Positions 1-8,767 of a DNA stretch of 64,000 bases are shown here, piece by piece. The translations under genes and the position numbers were made by a program. This stretch comes from Aplectana chamaeleonis (taxonomy: Eukaryota > Nematoda > Chromadorea > Rhabditida > Cosmocercidae), in contig JAPDOI010000358.1 of NCBI GenBank assembly GCA_029168955.1, positions 372,001-436,000 on the forward strand, in the 5' to 3' direction. Within the stretch, counting starts at the first letter, position 1; each line of letters starts with the position of its first letter. The notes beneath the pieces were generated by a model that did no database searches, was not told the origin of the DNA, and was given only the letters and a program-made list of their open reading frames with translations.

Positions 1-330
1 GGTGTCATCTGGAAAAGGCGGTCATTAATCCCATATTGGGGGTAGTGCCGCCCCAAGTCTGCACATCCGAGGCTCAACTCGGAAGAAGGGCCAGGTGCAC
101 GCTCGCATCATTACGCTGTGGTCACTCTACAGTGCTAATGTCTTATGTCAGCAGGATTGACAGCAGTAAATCTGCTGTGTGCCCGGACTGCGGTACCATC
201 GGCCACGATACCGCACATTTATTCAACTGTCCGGAGAGACCTACCACGCTGACCGTAATGGACTTATGGACGAATCCGTTACTGGTCGCCCAGTTCCTCA
301 ACCTATGACAAAACCCTCAATGTGGCTGCA
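1..330 (+). mobile_element. LINE copy A, 3' end (APE-type non-LTR retrotransposon)
   Basis: The reading frame enters the window at base 3 and ends at about 308. It encodes the last part of the LINE polyprotein also seen at 23840-25800 and 59860-60310. A basic stretch (LGRRARCTLASLRCGHS) is followed by a terminal zinc knuckle with spacing C-x2-C-x8-H-x4-C (VCPDCG...HLFNC), then LLVAQFLNL and a stop. The copy ends in an (AAG)n run near 330, as do the sibling copies. The RT domain lies outside the window. The knuckle is typical of the C terminus of I/ingi-like LINE proteins; this exact clade is inferred, not proved. Confidence 0.85.
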
Positions 331-908
331 AAGAAGAAGAAGAAGAACAATTGTGGCGTGTTCAGACTAGTTCTGGGTTACATTAGGAGAAAAAAGGATA
401 TGAAGGTGGATAAGGTGGATGAACCAATTTTGTTGGGGTAGTTATGGCTCTATGTGTGGAGGCATCGTTCCCATTGGCAAAGGGAGTCGCCAGTAAACCT
501 ACAACAAAAACATTTGGCTGCTGGGCACCCGCGGGACCATGAGGGGGGTGTCGCCGTTGGATAGATTCGCGTTTTACTGTATTTCGTATTGGAGCACCTT
601 TTCTTCTGCGCTCACACCCGTTTCGCTAGTGGTGACATTTTGTTTTTCCTTTGTTTCCGGGCATTTCTCCCTGAAAGTTTGAGTTTGAATTCCAATACAT
701 AACAAAAGTGGTAGGCTCGACAAAAGGATGCATAGATTTCAAACATTTATGCTGAACAAGAAAGCGATATCACAATGGGAGGAATTATATTTCTTTGTAA
801 TTGTTTATTACAGGGTAACCCTGCGTATTGACATCGGAACAAGTTAAACGAACGCGTAGTAATAAAATGTAACAGCGATATACGAGACTGGGAACACGTA
901 GTATGTAG

Positions 909-1199
909 TATACTTGTTCCAGATGGAATTTATTTCGAATATGCGATTTTTCGACTATAGTCGGATATTGCACATTTTCGAATATTCGACTTTTCGACTG
1001 TGGTCGGATATCAAACCTTTTCGAATATTCGACTTTTCGACTGTAGTCGGATATCACCCTTTTTCGAATATTCGACTTTTCGACTGTAGTCGGATATCGC
1101 ACTTTTTCGAATAACCGACTTGTCGAATAAAAAGTCGACTTTTTTATCCGACTGAAACAGTCGGATACTCATCCGATTATTCGATTCGGAACAAGTATA
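909..1199. mobile_element. MITE built of tandem TATTCGACTTTTCGACTG units
   Basis: Short inverted ends TATACTTGTTCC (909-920) and GGAACAAGTATA (1188-1199) bound four or five tandem units of about 55 bp, each containing GTCGGATATC and TTTTCGAATATTCGAC. Short reading frames here are by-products of the repeat. It lies inside element M1. Confidence 0.6.
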
Positions 1200-1207
1200 G
1201 TATGTAC

Positions 1208-1368
1208 CCTTCATTTCCACGCTACTCGCAGTCGTATTATCACAATCGTGGATGCGAAGCGGTTGTTGTTCGAAAAATTCAACCATGAAAATCAAGATAT
1301 CACTCTAAAAACCGCACCACTTCTATGATAGTGATACAGAAAACTGCGAGTAGCGGGGAAACGAAGGC
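1208..1368. mobile_element. 161-bp hairpin MITE, copy 1 of 3
   Basis: The ends are inverted repeats of about 24 bp (CCTTCATTTCCACGCTACTC and its imperfect complement GAGTAGCGGGGAAACGAAGG). Sister copies at 35897-36056 and 36069-36229 have the same length and the same inner blocks (ATCACTATCATAGA, CGATTGTGATAAT). No coding capacity. Confidence 0.75.
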
Positions 1369-1465
1369 TAGAGTATCTATTGGAAAAAGTTCCATGACTA
1401 ACACTAGATCACTATGGAGTATCTATCGAAGAAAATAACATTATGACTAACACAAGATCACAAGC

Positions 1466-2072
1466 TCACTCATCCTCCGTCCTCAAGTACTGCTCCACTA
1501 TACGCTTGAAGGAGCCCAGGTCTGTTGGCAGATTGCCCTTTTTAAGCAGTTTTTCCAATTCACTGCCAGCTCTGTTAGTGAAGAAATAGTGCCTGACACT
1601 CTTCCTAGCCGGATTTCGGACTAGTTTGAAACAGCTACCTCTAGTGGTGGATGCCCTCATTTTGAGAAAAGCGTTTGGTCGAAGGCCGGTATGCCCATAC
1701 AATATTTTATACATCATCAAAAGATCAAACCTTTCTCCTTCTGCACGCCAGCGTTTCCAATTTGAATTTTGCGTTCCTAGCATTACTACTGGATATGTTT
1801 TCATAATTAAATCCCAAAATCTTATCATTAACTTACGTGTGAAACTATTTTTGTACCTTCTCCAACGCTTTAATAGTAGAGACCTTATGAGGGTTTGATA
1901 TCACAGTTCCATACTCAGAAGGGGCCTCAATATAGATTTTGTAGGCGTTCAAGAGCACCTTCTCGTTTCTAGTAGAGAGTGCCCTAAACAGGCAATACAT
2001 AACCTTATTTGCCTTATTTGCTGACCATCTGAACCGAAGTAGCTTACGGATTACGAAAACCCAGGCTCCCAA
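1466..2072 (-). pseudogene. CR1/Rex1-like LINE, C-terminal end of RT protein
   Basis: Two frames on the minus strand join into one LINE C terminus. 2072-1845 encodes a segment ending in EYGTVISNPHKVSTIKALEKVQK, the region after the RT core that usually reads LEYGxxxWNP...IExxQRxFTR. After a one-base slip at about 1840, the second frame continues NSFTRKLMIRFWDL and then FDLLMMYKILYGHTGL...RGSCFKLVRNPARKSVRHYFFTNRAGSELEKL, the typical CR1-group tail. Only about 200 residues remain; the endonuclease and RT core are absent. The upstream part (2016-2072) is also in the inverted copy near 16310-16350; the rest is not. The family is recognised by its tail pattern; the exact clade is uncertain. Confidence 0.7.
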
Positions 2073-2394
2073 GCAGATTTACATTGCGAAATCACTCACA
2101 TGTCGTTTCTCACCTCAGTATCGATGCGTATTTCTGGTTACAGTGCGCATGGCACGCAACTACCAATAAGCTCCTGGTTGATTCACATAGCACAAATCTA
2201 GTGAAATCAACTAAAGCTAACTGGATGAGTTTGCCGTGAGGAGGAATGGGATGAAAAGGTAGCCAAGAGATAGAACACTGGCACTCATGCAGACCTGGAA
2301 GGGGTTCCCGCTTCCTTTGTCACCATTTCATGAAGACAACAGTGCTTGTCAGCGTCAGTACGTATTAGCTGAACAGGTGTTGGTGGTGGCAAAG

Positions 2395-2720
2395 TAACTG
2401 ATGAGTAGAATATAGTAAGTAGAGTATCTGGCGATTTTAGCAAAATATTTGACGATCGTAGCGGTGTGCTGATAGAATTCAATATATGTTAGCAGATTAA
2501 TCGACGACTACAGTGGAATATCTGGCGATTAGAACAGTAATAGCGGTTTGTAGCGGAATATCTGACGATCATAGCTAGATATGAATAGGTTTCAGCAGAA
2601 TATCTGGAATTTTAGGAGAAAATTGGACGACTAGAGCCTAATTCCTCGGTTTTAGCAGAGTATCTGACGATCATAGCGTAATAGCAGTCGAGTCTTGGTA
2701 CTTCTCAGTCCATTCGGATA
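2395..2720. repeat. Degenerate tandem repeat with TATCTGACGATCATAGC units
   Basis: Units of irregular length repeat the block AGCRRAATATCTGRCGATYWTAGC at least six times. The inverted counterpart is at 15540-15840 in element M2. No reading frame of note. Confidence 0.6.
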
Positions 2721-3044
2721 TCTGAGAAATAGAATAACATGTTTTTATTTTGTAAAAAAAACCGAAAACACCGATTGATTGAGTTCAGAGCATTTCAAGG
2801 TGAATAGAAGTGATTGAACTGATATCTGAACTCGAATTATACTAAAATTAAGTAAACGGCTATATAAAGTAGTGGAAAAGTTGGAACTGGTACGGTTCGC
2901 AGTTGAGCACTAGCGGAAACGGTGCTCCAATGCGAAATACAGTAATACGTGAATCTATCCAACGGCGACACACCCCTCATGGTCCCGCGGGTGCACAGCA
3001 GCCAAATGTTTTTGTTGTAGGTTTACTGGCGACTTGGCAAAGGG

Positions 3045-3352
3045 CCACAGGATTACCGCAGGTAATACAGCGACACAGCGCATCAAGGTGGGGTCAGTGT
3101 AGGATCGTTGAAGATATTGAGTGCCCTTTTTTTGTCTTTCTGTTTTTCATATTTTTCAAAATAACACTCTAAACTTAACCTCCGAATAGAATTAGAACTG
3201 TTCTGTAGACAGAGTGATGAATCTGAATGCATCTGTGAAAAGCACGCCGAATACCTTAAATCAAGAAATACTGTATAGGATAGAAACCGCGGGAAATCAC
3301 AGACGATAGTGAGTCGCCTGTAAACCTAGGGTGTTTCCAAATAGACACCCCT
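3045..3352. other. No gene seen
   Basis: 3041-3110 is host repeat flanking M1 (GCAGGTAATACAGCGAC, also at 10259). 3110-3352 is AT-rich with no long frame or recognisable motif. Confidence 0.5.
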
Positions 3353-4167
3353 CTCCGACACTGGCAGCGGACTCCTACAGGAGAAAACGACGATCGCGGT
3401 CTCCCGCAGGAGCTGTTTTGTCCTGTAGGAGACCGAACTAAAGTGAAGCGGCCTCCTACAGGGGTGCGTTCCAAGAACGTTTCCACGACTTCGTGGGAGG
3501 AAAAACAACCTTCCGATGGAGAAATTTGCTTTCCATGGATGCAAATATTAACTGGAAACTGCTCCCACGTGGCCGTGGCTACGTTTCCATGGACGCGTTT
3601 AGCCATGGGAATGTTCTTGGAACGCACCCCAGGACACGCTGCCGCATCGCTTCCACTGGGTCTCCTACAGGACAAAACAGCTCCGGTAGTTGTCCTGGGA
3701 CGCGCACGTTGAACCATTGATCGAACCCGCGCGGTGTACGATACGCGTGTGCATGGGGTGGAATGCTGATTTGCCCATGCAGGTTTTCAGAGGCGCCCCT
3801 CTCATTGATTGATTGGGGTGCTTAGGAGCCGAATTTCCTCCCTGATGATAAGTGAGGGAGGAATGTAATGGGGCGTAATGCCCTACACTAATTTTTGCCG
3901 TTGACAAAATTGTCAACGAAGAAGTGTGAAAATCATGCTTCTACTTGAAAAAAAAATTCGAAAAGTAGGCGGTATTGGCTTGATTCCAGCAAACGCTTTT
4001 TGAAATTCCCTCCAAGCTACCGTACAAGTTCCGGTCTCCTACAGGAGAATAATAGGGCTCCTACAGGAGTATCACAGGACTCCTACAGGAGAAAACCAGG
4101 ACTCCTGTTGCAGGGGAGACTAGGACTCCCAGCCGACTCCTGTAGGAGTCCGCTGCCAGTGTCGGAG
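3353..4167. mobile_element. 815-bp TIR element rich in CTCCTACAGGAG
   Basis: The ends CTCCGACACTGGCAGCGGAC (3353) and GTCCGCTGCCAGTGTCGGAG (ending 4167) are a perfect 20-bp inverted repeat that continues into ACTCCTACAGGA. A CT dinucleotide flanks both sides and could be a 2-bp target duplication. The 12-bp palindrome CTCCTACAGGAG or close variants recurs about ten times in two clusters (3370-3460 and 4030-4150). A second MITE (3463-3628) is nested inside. No transposase. Confidence 0.65.
3463..3628. mobile_element. 166-bp MITE with GGTGCGTTCCAAGAAC ends
   Basis: Inverted ends GGTGCGTTCCAAGAACGTTT (3463) and complement GGAATGTTCTTGGAACGCAC (to 3628), nested in the CTCCGACAC element. A diverged relative with one recognisable end (ATGTTCTTGGAACGAACCC) lies at about 60425-60600. 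Confidence 0.55.
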
Positions 4168-4265
4168 CTGCAGAAACGTACAACCGTCAACTAGGCAGCA
4201 CTGTCTGCAGGCAACAACGAAACGCGCCATTCACGCGCAAAAATTTTTAATTGCTCAGATAATTT

Positions 4266-4450
4266 TTGGGCACGACGCCTCGGCGAAAGGGGTGTTTTCG
4301 GCAGAGCCTCGTCAATGGTTGGCGACGCCTCAACCACTTTCAGCGACGCCCTGGCAGAGAAGTTTCGAAGTATGAAAACGGGTCGACGCCTCAGCGAAGA
4401 ACGTGTTTTGTCGACGCCTCGTCCTTGTTTGGCGACGCCCCGTCAATGAA
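4266..4450. repeat. Cluster of GACGCCTC motifs
   Basis: GCGACGCC or TCGACGCCTC occurs about seven times in 190 bp at irregular spacing. The same word forms the stem of the hairpin at 6292-6362. No coding signal. Confidence 0.45.
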
Positions 4451-5808
4451 CTCACGGCCCTTTAATTACCCAATATTGATGCAAATTTACACAGGTCTGA
4501 GTCTCCACGTCAGTGACAACCATTGCTGACCTAGCTACCATACAAGCAGCGGTGTTCTTTTCATCATTCCTCCGTTCATTCTAACGTATCTACAGCCTTA
4601 ATAGTGCCGGATGAACCAGCACTCACCAACTGATTTTTTCTGAGCAATCCGATTTTGTGGGTATCAGTTTGTATAATTTGCAGACATGCAGTCATTTCTC
4701 ATAGATGGCTGTGATTTACTTTTTGATTTTACGTTTTGCGAGAGCCAACACGGTTCTCCGAAGCAAGATCTGCAAACCGATGGCAACAAATTTATAATCT
4801 ATATAAACGGGTTGACATTGTCCCAAAAGGTGAGTTAAAATTTCTTCTTTTAATGATCCTTTTATATCGGTTTTTTCTTTCTTGTAGGTTCTAATGAAAC
4901 CTGTGGGCATATATTTTCGAAACATCCTGAGGGGCCGCTGACGGGGTGTCAGTAGGGGATGCTATTGAGCGCTGTCAAGGAATATTCGGTGTGCCTTACG
5001 CTTGTATCAAAAAATGAACATTTACTTTCAGGGTTTATTATGTACCATTGCTCTTTCTTTCCTATATGAGCGATATCAATCGGCCGTGCCGCATGCCTAG
5101 GCCAATGAGTGATGTCCGCCCCCTCCAAGGTACGGTACCATATGTGTTTTGGTATGGGAAAGGTTTACTGCGCATTTTTTAGGCACTTCAAATATTGCGA
5201 GACCTTATCCTTTATGCATTGGTATACCTGTTAATGGAATGGGAATGTGACCATACTTTGTTAGTTGGGAAAGGAGTATCACGTTAAGCAGATGTCCTTT
5301 TTCGCACGGAACGGTGAGTTAACCGACATTTTGAGATTACGTTCCATAAGAGATATGCAGAATGCAGATTTTTGTAGAATCATCTCGATCTTTTGAATCG
5401 TTTCTTCTCTTGTTTGTGCGGCAGGAAAATCTAATTGCCCCTTCTTTCTGCTGCCGACGGAACAAACGTCCTATCCAAGGCGGGTTTTTATCACATTTTC
5501 TGTTTCATATTCTATTCAGATGTTTTTGACCAGGTCAAATTGACATGTGGTATGAAAACAGTAACGTTTTGTAACACTTGTTCGAGAACTCGGAGAAGAG
5601 TAGAGGTAGATGGAGGTTTTGCCTTCGCTGACATTAATTTTACTATTTCAGATAGACTACATGGCTAGATATATGTATAGATTCTGCACAAAGATCTGCT
5701 AGAATATTTCTCTCAATTTCATATTTAGAATTTTAACATATCAGCGAGGTAGGTTTTCTCGAGTTGAATCATTTTTTGGCTACGATATACTTATTTTCTG
5801 TGTTTCAG
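4451..5808. other. AT-rich stretch, possible introns of a host gene
   Basis: No repeat or long reading frame is convincing. Several polypyrimidine-CAG sites (near 5421, 5519, 5647 and 5730) look like acceptor sites. They would fit an intron-rich gene read on the plus strand into the terminal exon at 5809, but I could not assemble a continuous upstream coding sequence. Confidence 0.3.
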
Positions 5809-5944
5809 GGCCTCTTCAATAATTTACGCGGTGGTGCTGTGGACTACATTGAAGGATCGTGATGAAAATGAGACTGATGTGGATTTGAAGCCTTCTTCGT
5901 CGACTTCGCTCCCTGCTGTCATCCTGGTCACTGGAAATTACTGA
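5809..5944 (+). CDS. Candidate terminal coding exon, unknown protein
   Basis: A strong nematode-style acceptor (TTTCTGTGTTTCAG, ending 5808) opens a frame of 44 codons ending in TGA at 5942-5944. The first base completes a split codon. The peptide begins with a short hydrophobic run (ASSIIYAVVLW), then an acidic segment (KDRDENETDVDLK) and a serine-rich tail. An AATAAA signal follows at 6042-6047. A 20-bp upstream exon at about 5731-5750 with a GTAGGT donor would keep the frame open, but this is inference. I do not recognise the protein; the hydrophobic run suggests a membrane protein's last segment. This could also be chance. Confidence 0.3.
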
Positions 5945-6291
5945 TTATGGCTACCAAGTGCATAAGAATTTTGTCCACAAAACAGCTTGATTTTCACTCA
6001 CGCATGTATTGAGTGGAACTGCTGTTATAAAGTGTTATAAAAATAAATAAATACTTGTGATATCCCTGTTTCGATGACATAGGAAGGGATAAGGACTTGT
6101 ATGAAAAATCTGGGCAAGTTTGCAGCTCAATGTAAGTTTCGGAGCATAAATAGTAAGAACGAAGGAAGGAGCGCAGCGAAAACGGTGAAAAAACGTCTAT
6201 CGTGCTCTAATGATAACGCCGCTGTAGCCGCGACGCGCTCGACGAAAATTGTGAAAGACAGTTAACGCGCTCCAATGACAATCATTTTCAG

Positions 6292-6362
6292 CGACGCCTC
6301 GGCAAATGGTCGTCGACGGCTCCCGGGGGGGGTTCGGCCGCCGACCATTTGCCGAGGCGTCG
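6292..6362. repeat. Near-perfect hairpin, 21-bp stem
   Basis: The left arm (from 6292, CGACGCCTCGGCAAATGGTC) and the right arm (GACCATTTGCCGAGGCGTCG, to 6362) are perfect complements around a GC-rich loop of about 29 bases. Probably a small foldback element. Confidence 0.7.
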
Positions 6363-6779
6363 TGCCTTGAAACTATCTGAGTGAGGCCGAGTGATGATCG
6401 CCGGTTTTTCTCATTTTTTGTGTTTTCCTCGTTTTTCCTGCTTTCTCTTCTATTGTTTTGTTTCTTCTGCGTGGTTACGAAGGAGAGTAGTGTTTTAGGA
6501 GGTTTCAGTGCTGATTAGGGTGACGAAATCCTGATTCGATGCCAGGGAAAAATCGAAATATCGTTTATGATAATTTTTCATGGAATCACTATTTCTTACC
6601 CTTATCATTTACACCAAGCAGAAGATACAAGACTATAGAAGAGTGGAAGAAACGGCGAAACATCAAAGATATGACATCGATCATGCCTTGAACGCTGGAA
6701 GAATGGAGAAGCTGGAGGGACGTTTTTTTATTCAGTGTTTATAACCGTTATTAAGTACAAAGCTGCACCGTCCAATCTG

Positions 6780-8245
6780 TATTTCTCCTGATTCGCACCT
6801 CCCGGAATCGCTAGGGTAAAAAATTTGCCCACACCCGGGGTTTTCCTCCCCTGCCAGACGGTGCAGCCGAAGGCTGCGCCGTCCAATCTGGATTTTTCCT
6901 GATTCGCACCTCCCGGAATCGCTAGGGTAAAAAATTTGCCCACACCCGGGGTTTTCCTCCCCTGCCAGACGGTGCAGCCGAAGGCTGCACCGTCCAATCT
7001 GGATTTTTATCTGATTCGCACCTCCCGGAATCGCTAGGGTAAAAAAATTAGCCCACAACCGGGGTTTTCCTCCCCTGCCAGACGGTGCAGCCGAAGGCTG
7101 CACCGTCCAATCTGGATTTTTATCTGATTCGCACCTCCCGGAATCGCTAGGGTAAAAAATTTGCCCACACCCGGGGTTTTCCTCCCCTGCCAGACGGTGC
7201 AGCCGAAGGCTGCACCGTCCAATCTGGATTTTTCCTGATTCGCACCTCCCGGAATCGCTAGGGTAAAAAATTTGCCCACACCCGGGGTTTTCCTCCCCTG
7301 CCAGACGGTGCAGCCGAAGGCTGCGCCGTCCAATCTGGATTTTTCCTGATTCGCACCTCCCGGAATCGCTAGGGTAAAAAATTTGCCCACACCCGGGTTT
7401 TCCTCCCCTGCCAGACAGTTGCAGCCGAAGGCTGCACCGTCCAATCTGATTTTTCCTGATTCGCACCTCCCGGAATCGCTAGGGTAAAATTTGCCCACAC
7501 CCGGGGTTTTCCTCCCTGCCAGCCGGTGCAGCCGAAGGCTGCGCCGTCCAATCTGGATTTTTCCTGATTCGCACCTCCCGGAATCGCTAGGGTAAAAAAT
7601 TTGCCCACACCCGGGGTTTTCCTCCCCTGCCAGACGGTGCAGCCGAAGGCTGCACCGTCCAATCTGGATTTTTCCTGATTCGCACCTCCCGGAATCGCTA
7701 GGGTAAAAATTTGCCCACACCCGGGGTTTTCCTCCCCTGCCAGACGGTGCAGCCGAAGGCTGCACCGTCCAATCTGGATTTTTCCTGATTCACACCTCCC
7801 GGAATCGCTAGGGTAAAAAAATTAGCCCACAACCGGGGTTTTCCTCCCCTGCCAGACGGTGCAGCCGAAGGCTGCACCGTCCAATCTGGATTTTTCCTGA
7901 TTCGCACCTCCCGGAATCGCTAGGGTAAAAAAATTAGCCCACAACCGGGGTTTTCCTCCCCTGCCAGACGGTGCAGCCGAAGGCTGCACCGTCCAATCTG
8001 GATTTTTCCTGATTCGCACCTCCCGGAATCGCTAGGGTAAAAAATTTGCCCACACCCGGGGTTTTCCTCCCCTGCCAGACGGTGCAGCCGAAGGCTGCAC
8101 CGTCCAATCTAGATTTCTCCTGATTCGCACCTCCCGGAACCGCTAGGGTAAAAAAATTAGCCCACAACCGGGGTTTTCCTCCCCTGCCAGACGGTGCAGC
8201 CGAAGGCTGCACCGTCCAATCTGGATTTCTCCTGATTCGCAGTCC
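6780..8245. repeat. Satellite: about 13 units of 110-113 bp
   Basis: GATTCGCACCTCCCGGAATC recurs at about 6791, 6901, 7014, 7127, 7238, 7349, 7458, 7567, 7678, 7789, 7900, 8010 and 8122, giving units of 109-113 bp. Units are more than 90 percent alike, with indels mostly in an A-run after GCTAGGGT. Each contains a 12-bp perfect stem, GACGGTGCAGCC with loop GAA. Because 111 is divisible by three, long frames up to 244 codons stay open on the minus strand. They change frame between units, so I do not call them genes. The array ends at 8245 with a partial unit. Confidence 0.92.
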
Positions 8246-8639
8246 AATTCGGGTTTCTACGATCGGCCCTCATTGAAGATTGGTACTTGAATATATAAGA
8301 CATTTCACCCTAACATTTTCAAGGTCTGAAAAATGGGTTACATTGTTTGGCTCTGCACCTCAAATTTCTGTATTGAACGCTTCAGGATAAAAAAAGTCAC
8401 TTTGCTGACTAAAAGGTTAGATGTGTCATAATCTGAGCATTTCCTCCCTAAAACGTTGACACAAGAGTAGTTCATAGTGATCCGTTGTGAAAAAAACTTT
8501 TCTGCGCTAGATATCGCCAGAACAACTTCCTATCCAGTGACTTCGTATTTTGAAAAATGCGCGTATGGTATGGTGCACGTGGGCCGTAGCTGCGGACACA
8601 TCGGACTTGACGGTTGTACATTTCTGCAGGGGTGTCCAG
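8246..8639. other. No gene seen
   Basis: Unique AT-rich sequence between the satellite and the start of the inverted M2 copy. One short frame of 74 codons at 8477-8701 has no recognisable motif. Confidence 0.5.
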
Positions 8640-8767
8640 CTGCCGACAGCCGTAAACCTATAACGAAAACATTTGGCTGCAGCGCACCCGCGGAACCATG
8701 AAGGGGGTGTCGCCGTTGGATAGATTCACGTATTACTGTATTTCGAATTGGAGCACCGTTTCCGCTA

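Larger units (their letters stand above)
486..3033. mobile_element. 2.55-kb TIR element M1, Mutator-like size of target duplication
   Basis: The ends are long inverted repeats (GTCGCCAGTAAACCTAC at 486, its complement ending at 3033). The inverted match continues inward for about 150 bp, through AACATTTGGCTGC and CGGCGACACCCC. The flanks carry the 11-bp direct repeat TTGGCAAAGGG at 474-484 and 3034-3044. A related unoccupied site is present at 10229-10262, where CCATTGGCAAAGG runs straight into GCAGGTAATACAGCGAC. The long TIRs and 9-11 bp duplication are what Mutator-like elements show. I see no transposase. Nested inside are two MITEs (909-1199, 1208-1368) and a LINE 3' end (1466-2072). The inverted copy M2 lacks about 1.2 kb present here between about 795 and 2010. 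Confidence 0.75.

Noticed and set aside
6728..8212. Minus-strand frames up to 244 codons as repeat proteins
   Set aside because: They come from the 111-bp satellite; indels in the A-run change the frame between units.
6780..8245. CRISPR array
   Set aside because: Units are about 111 bp with no unique spacers, and the genome is eukaryotic.
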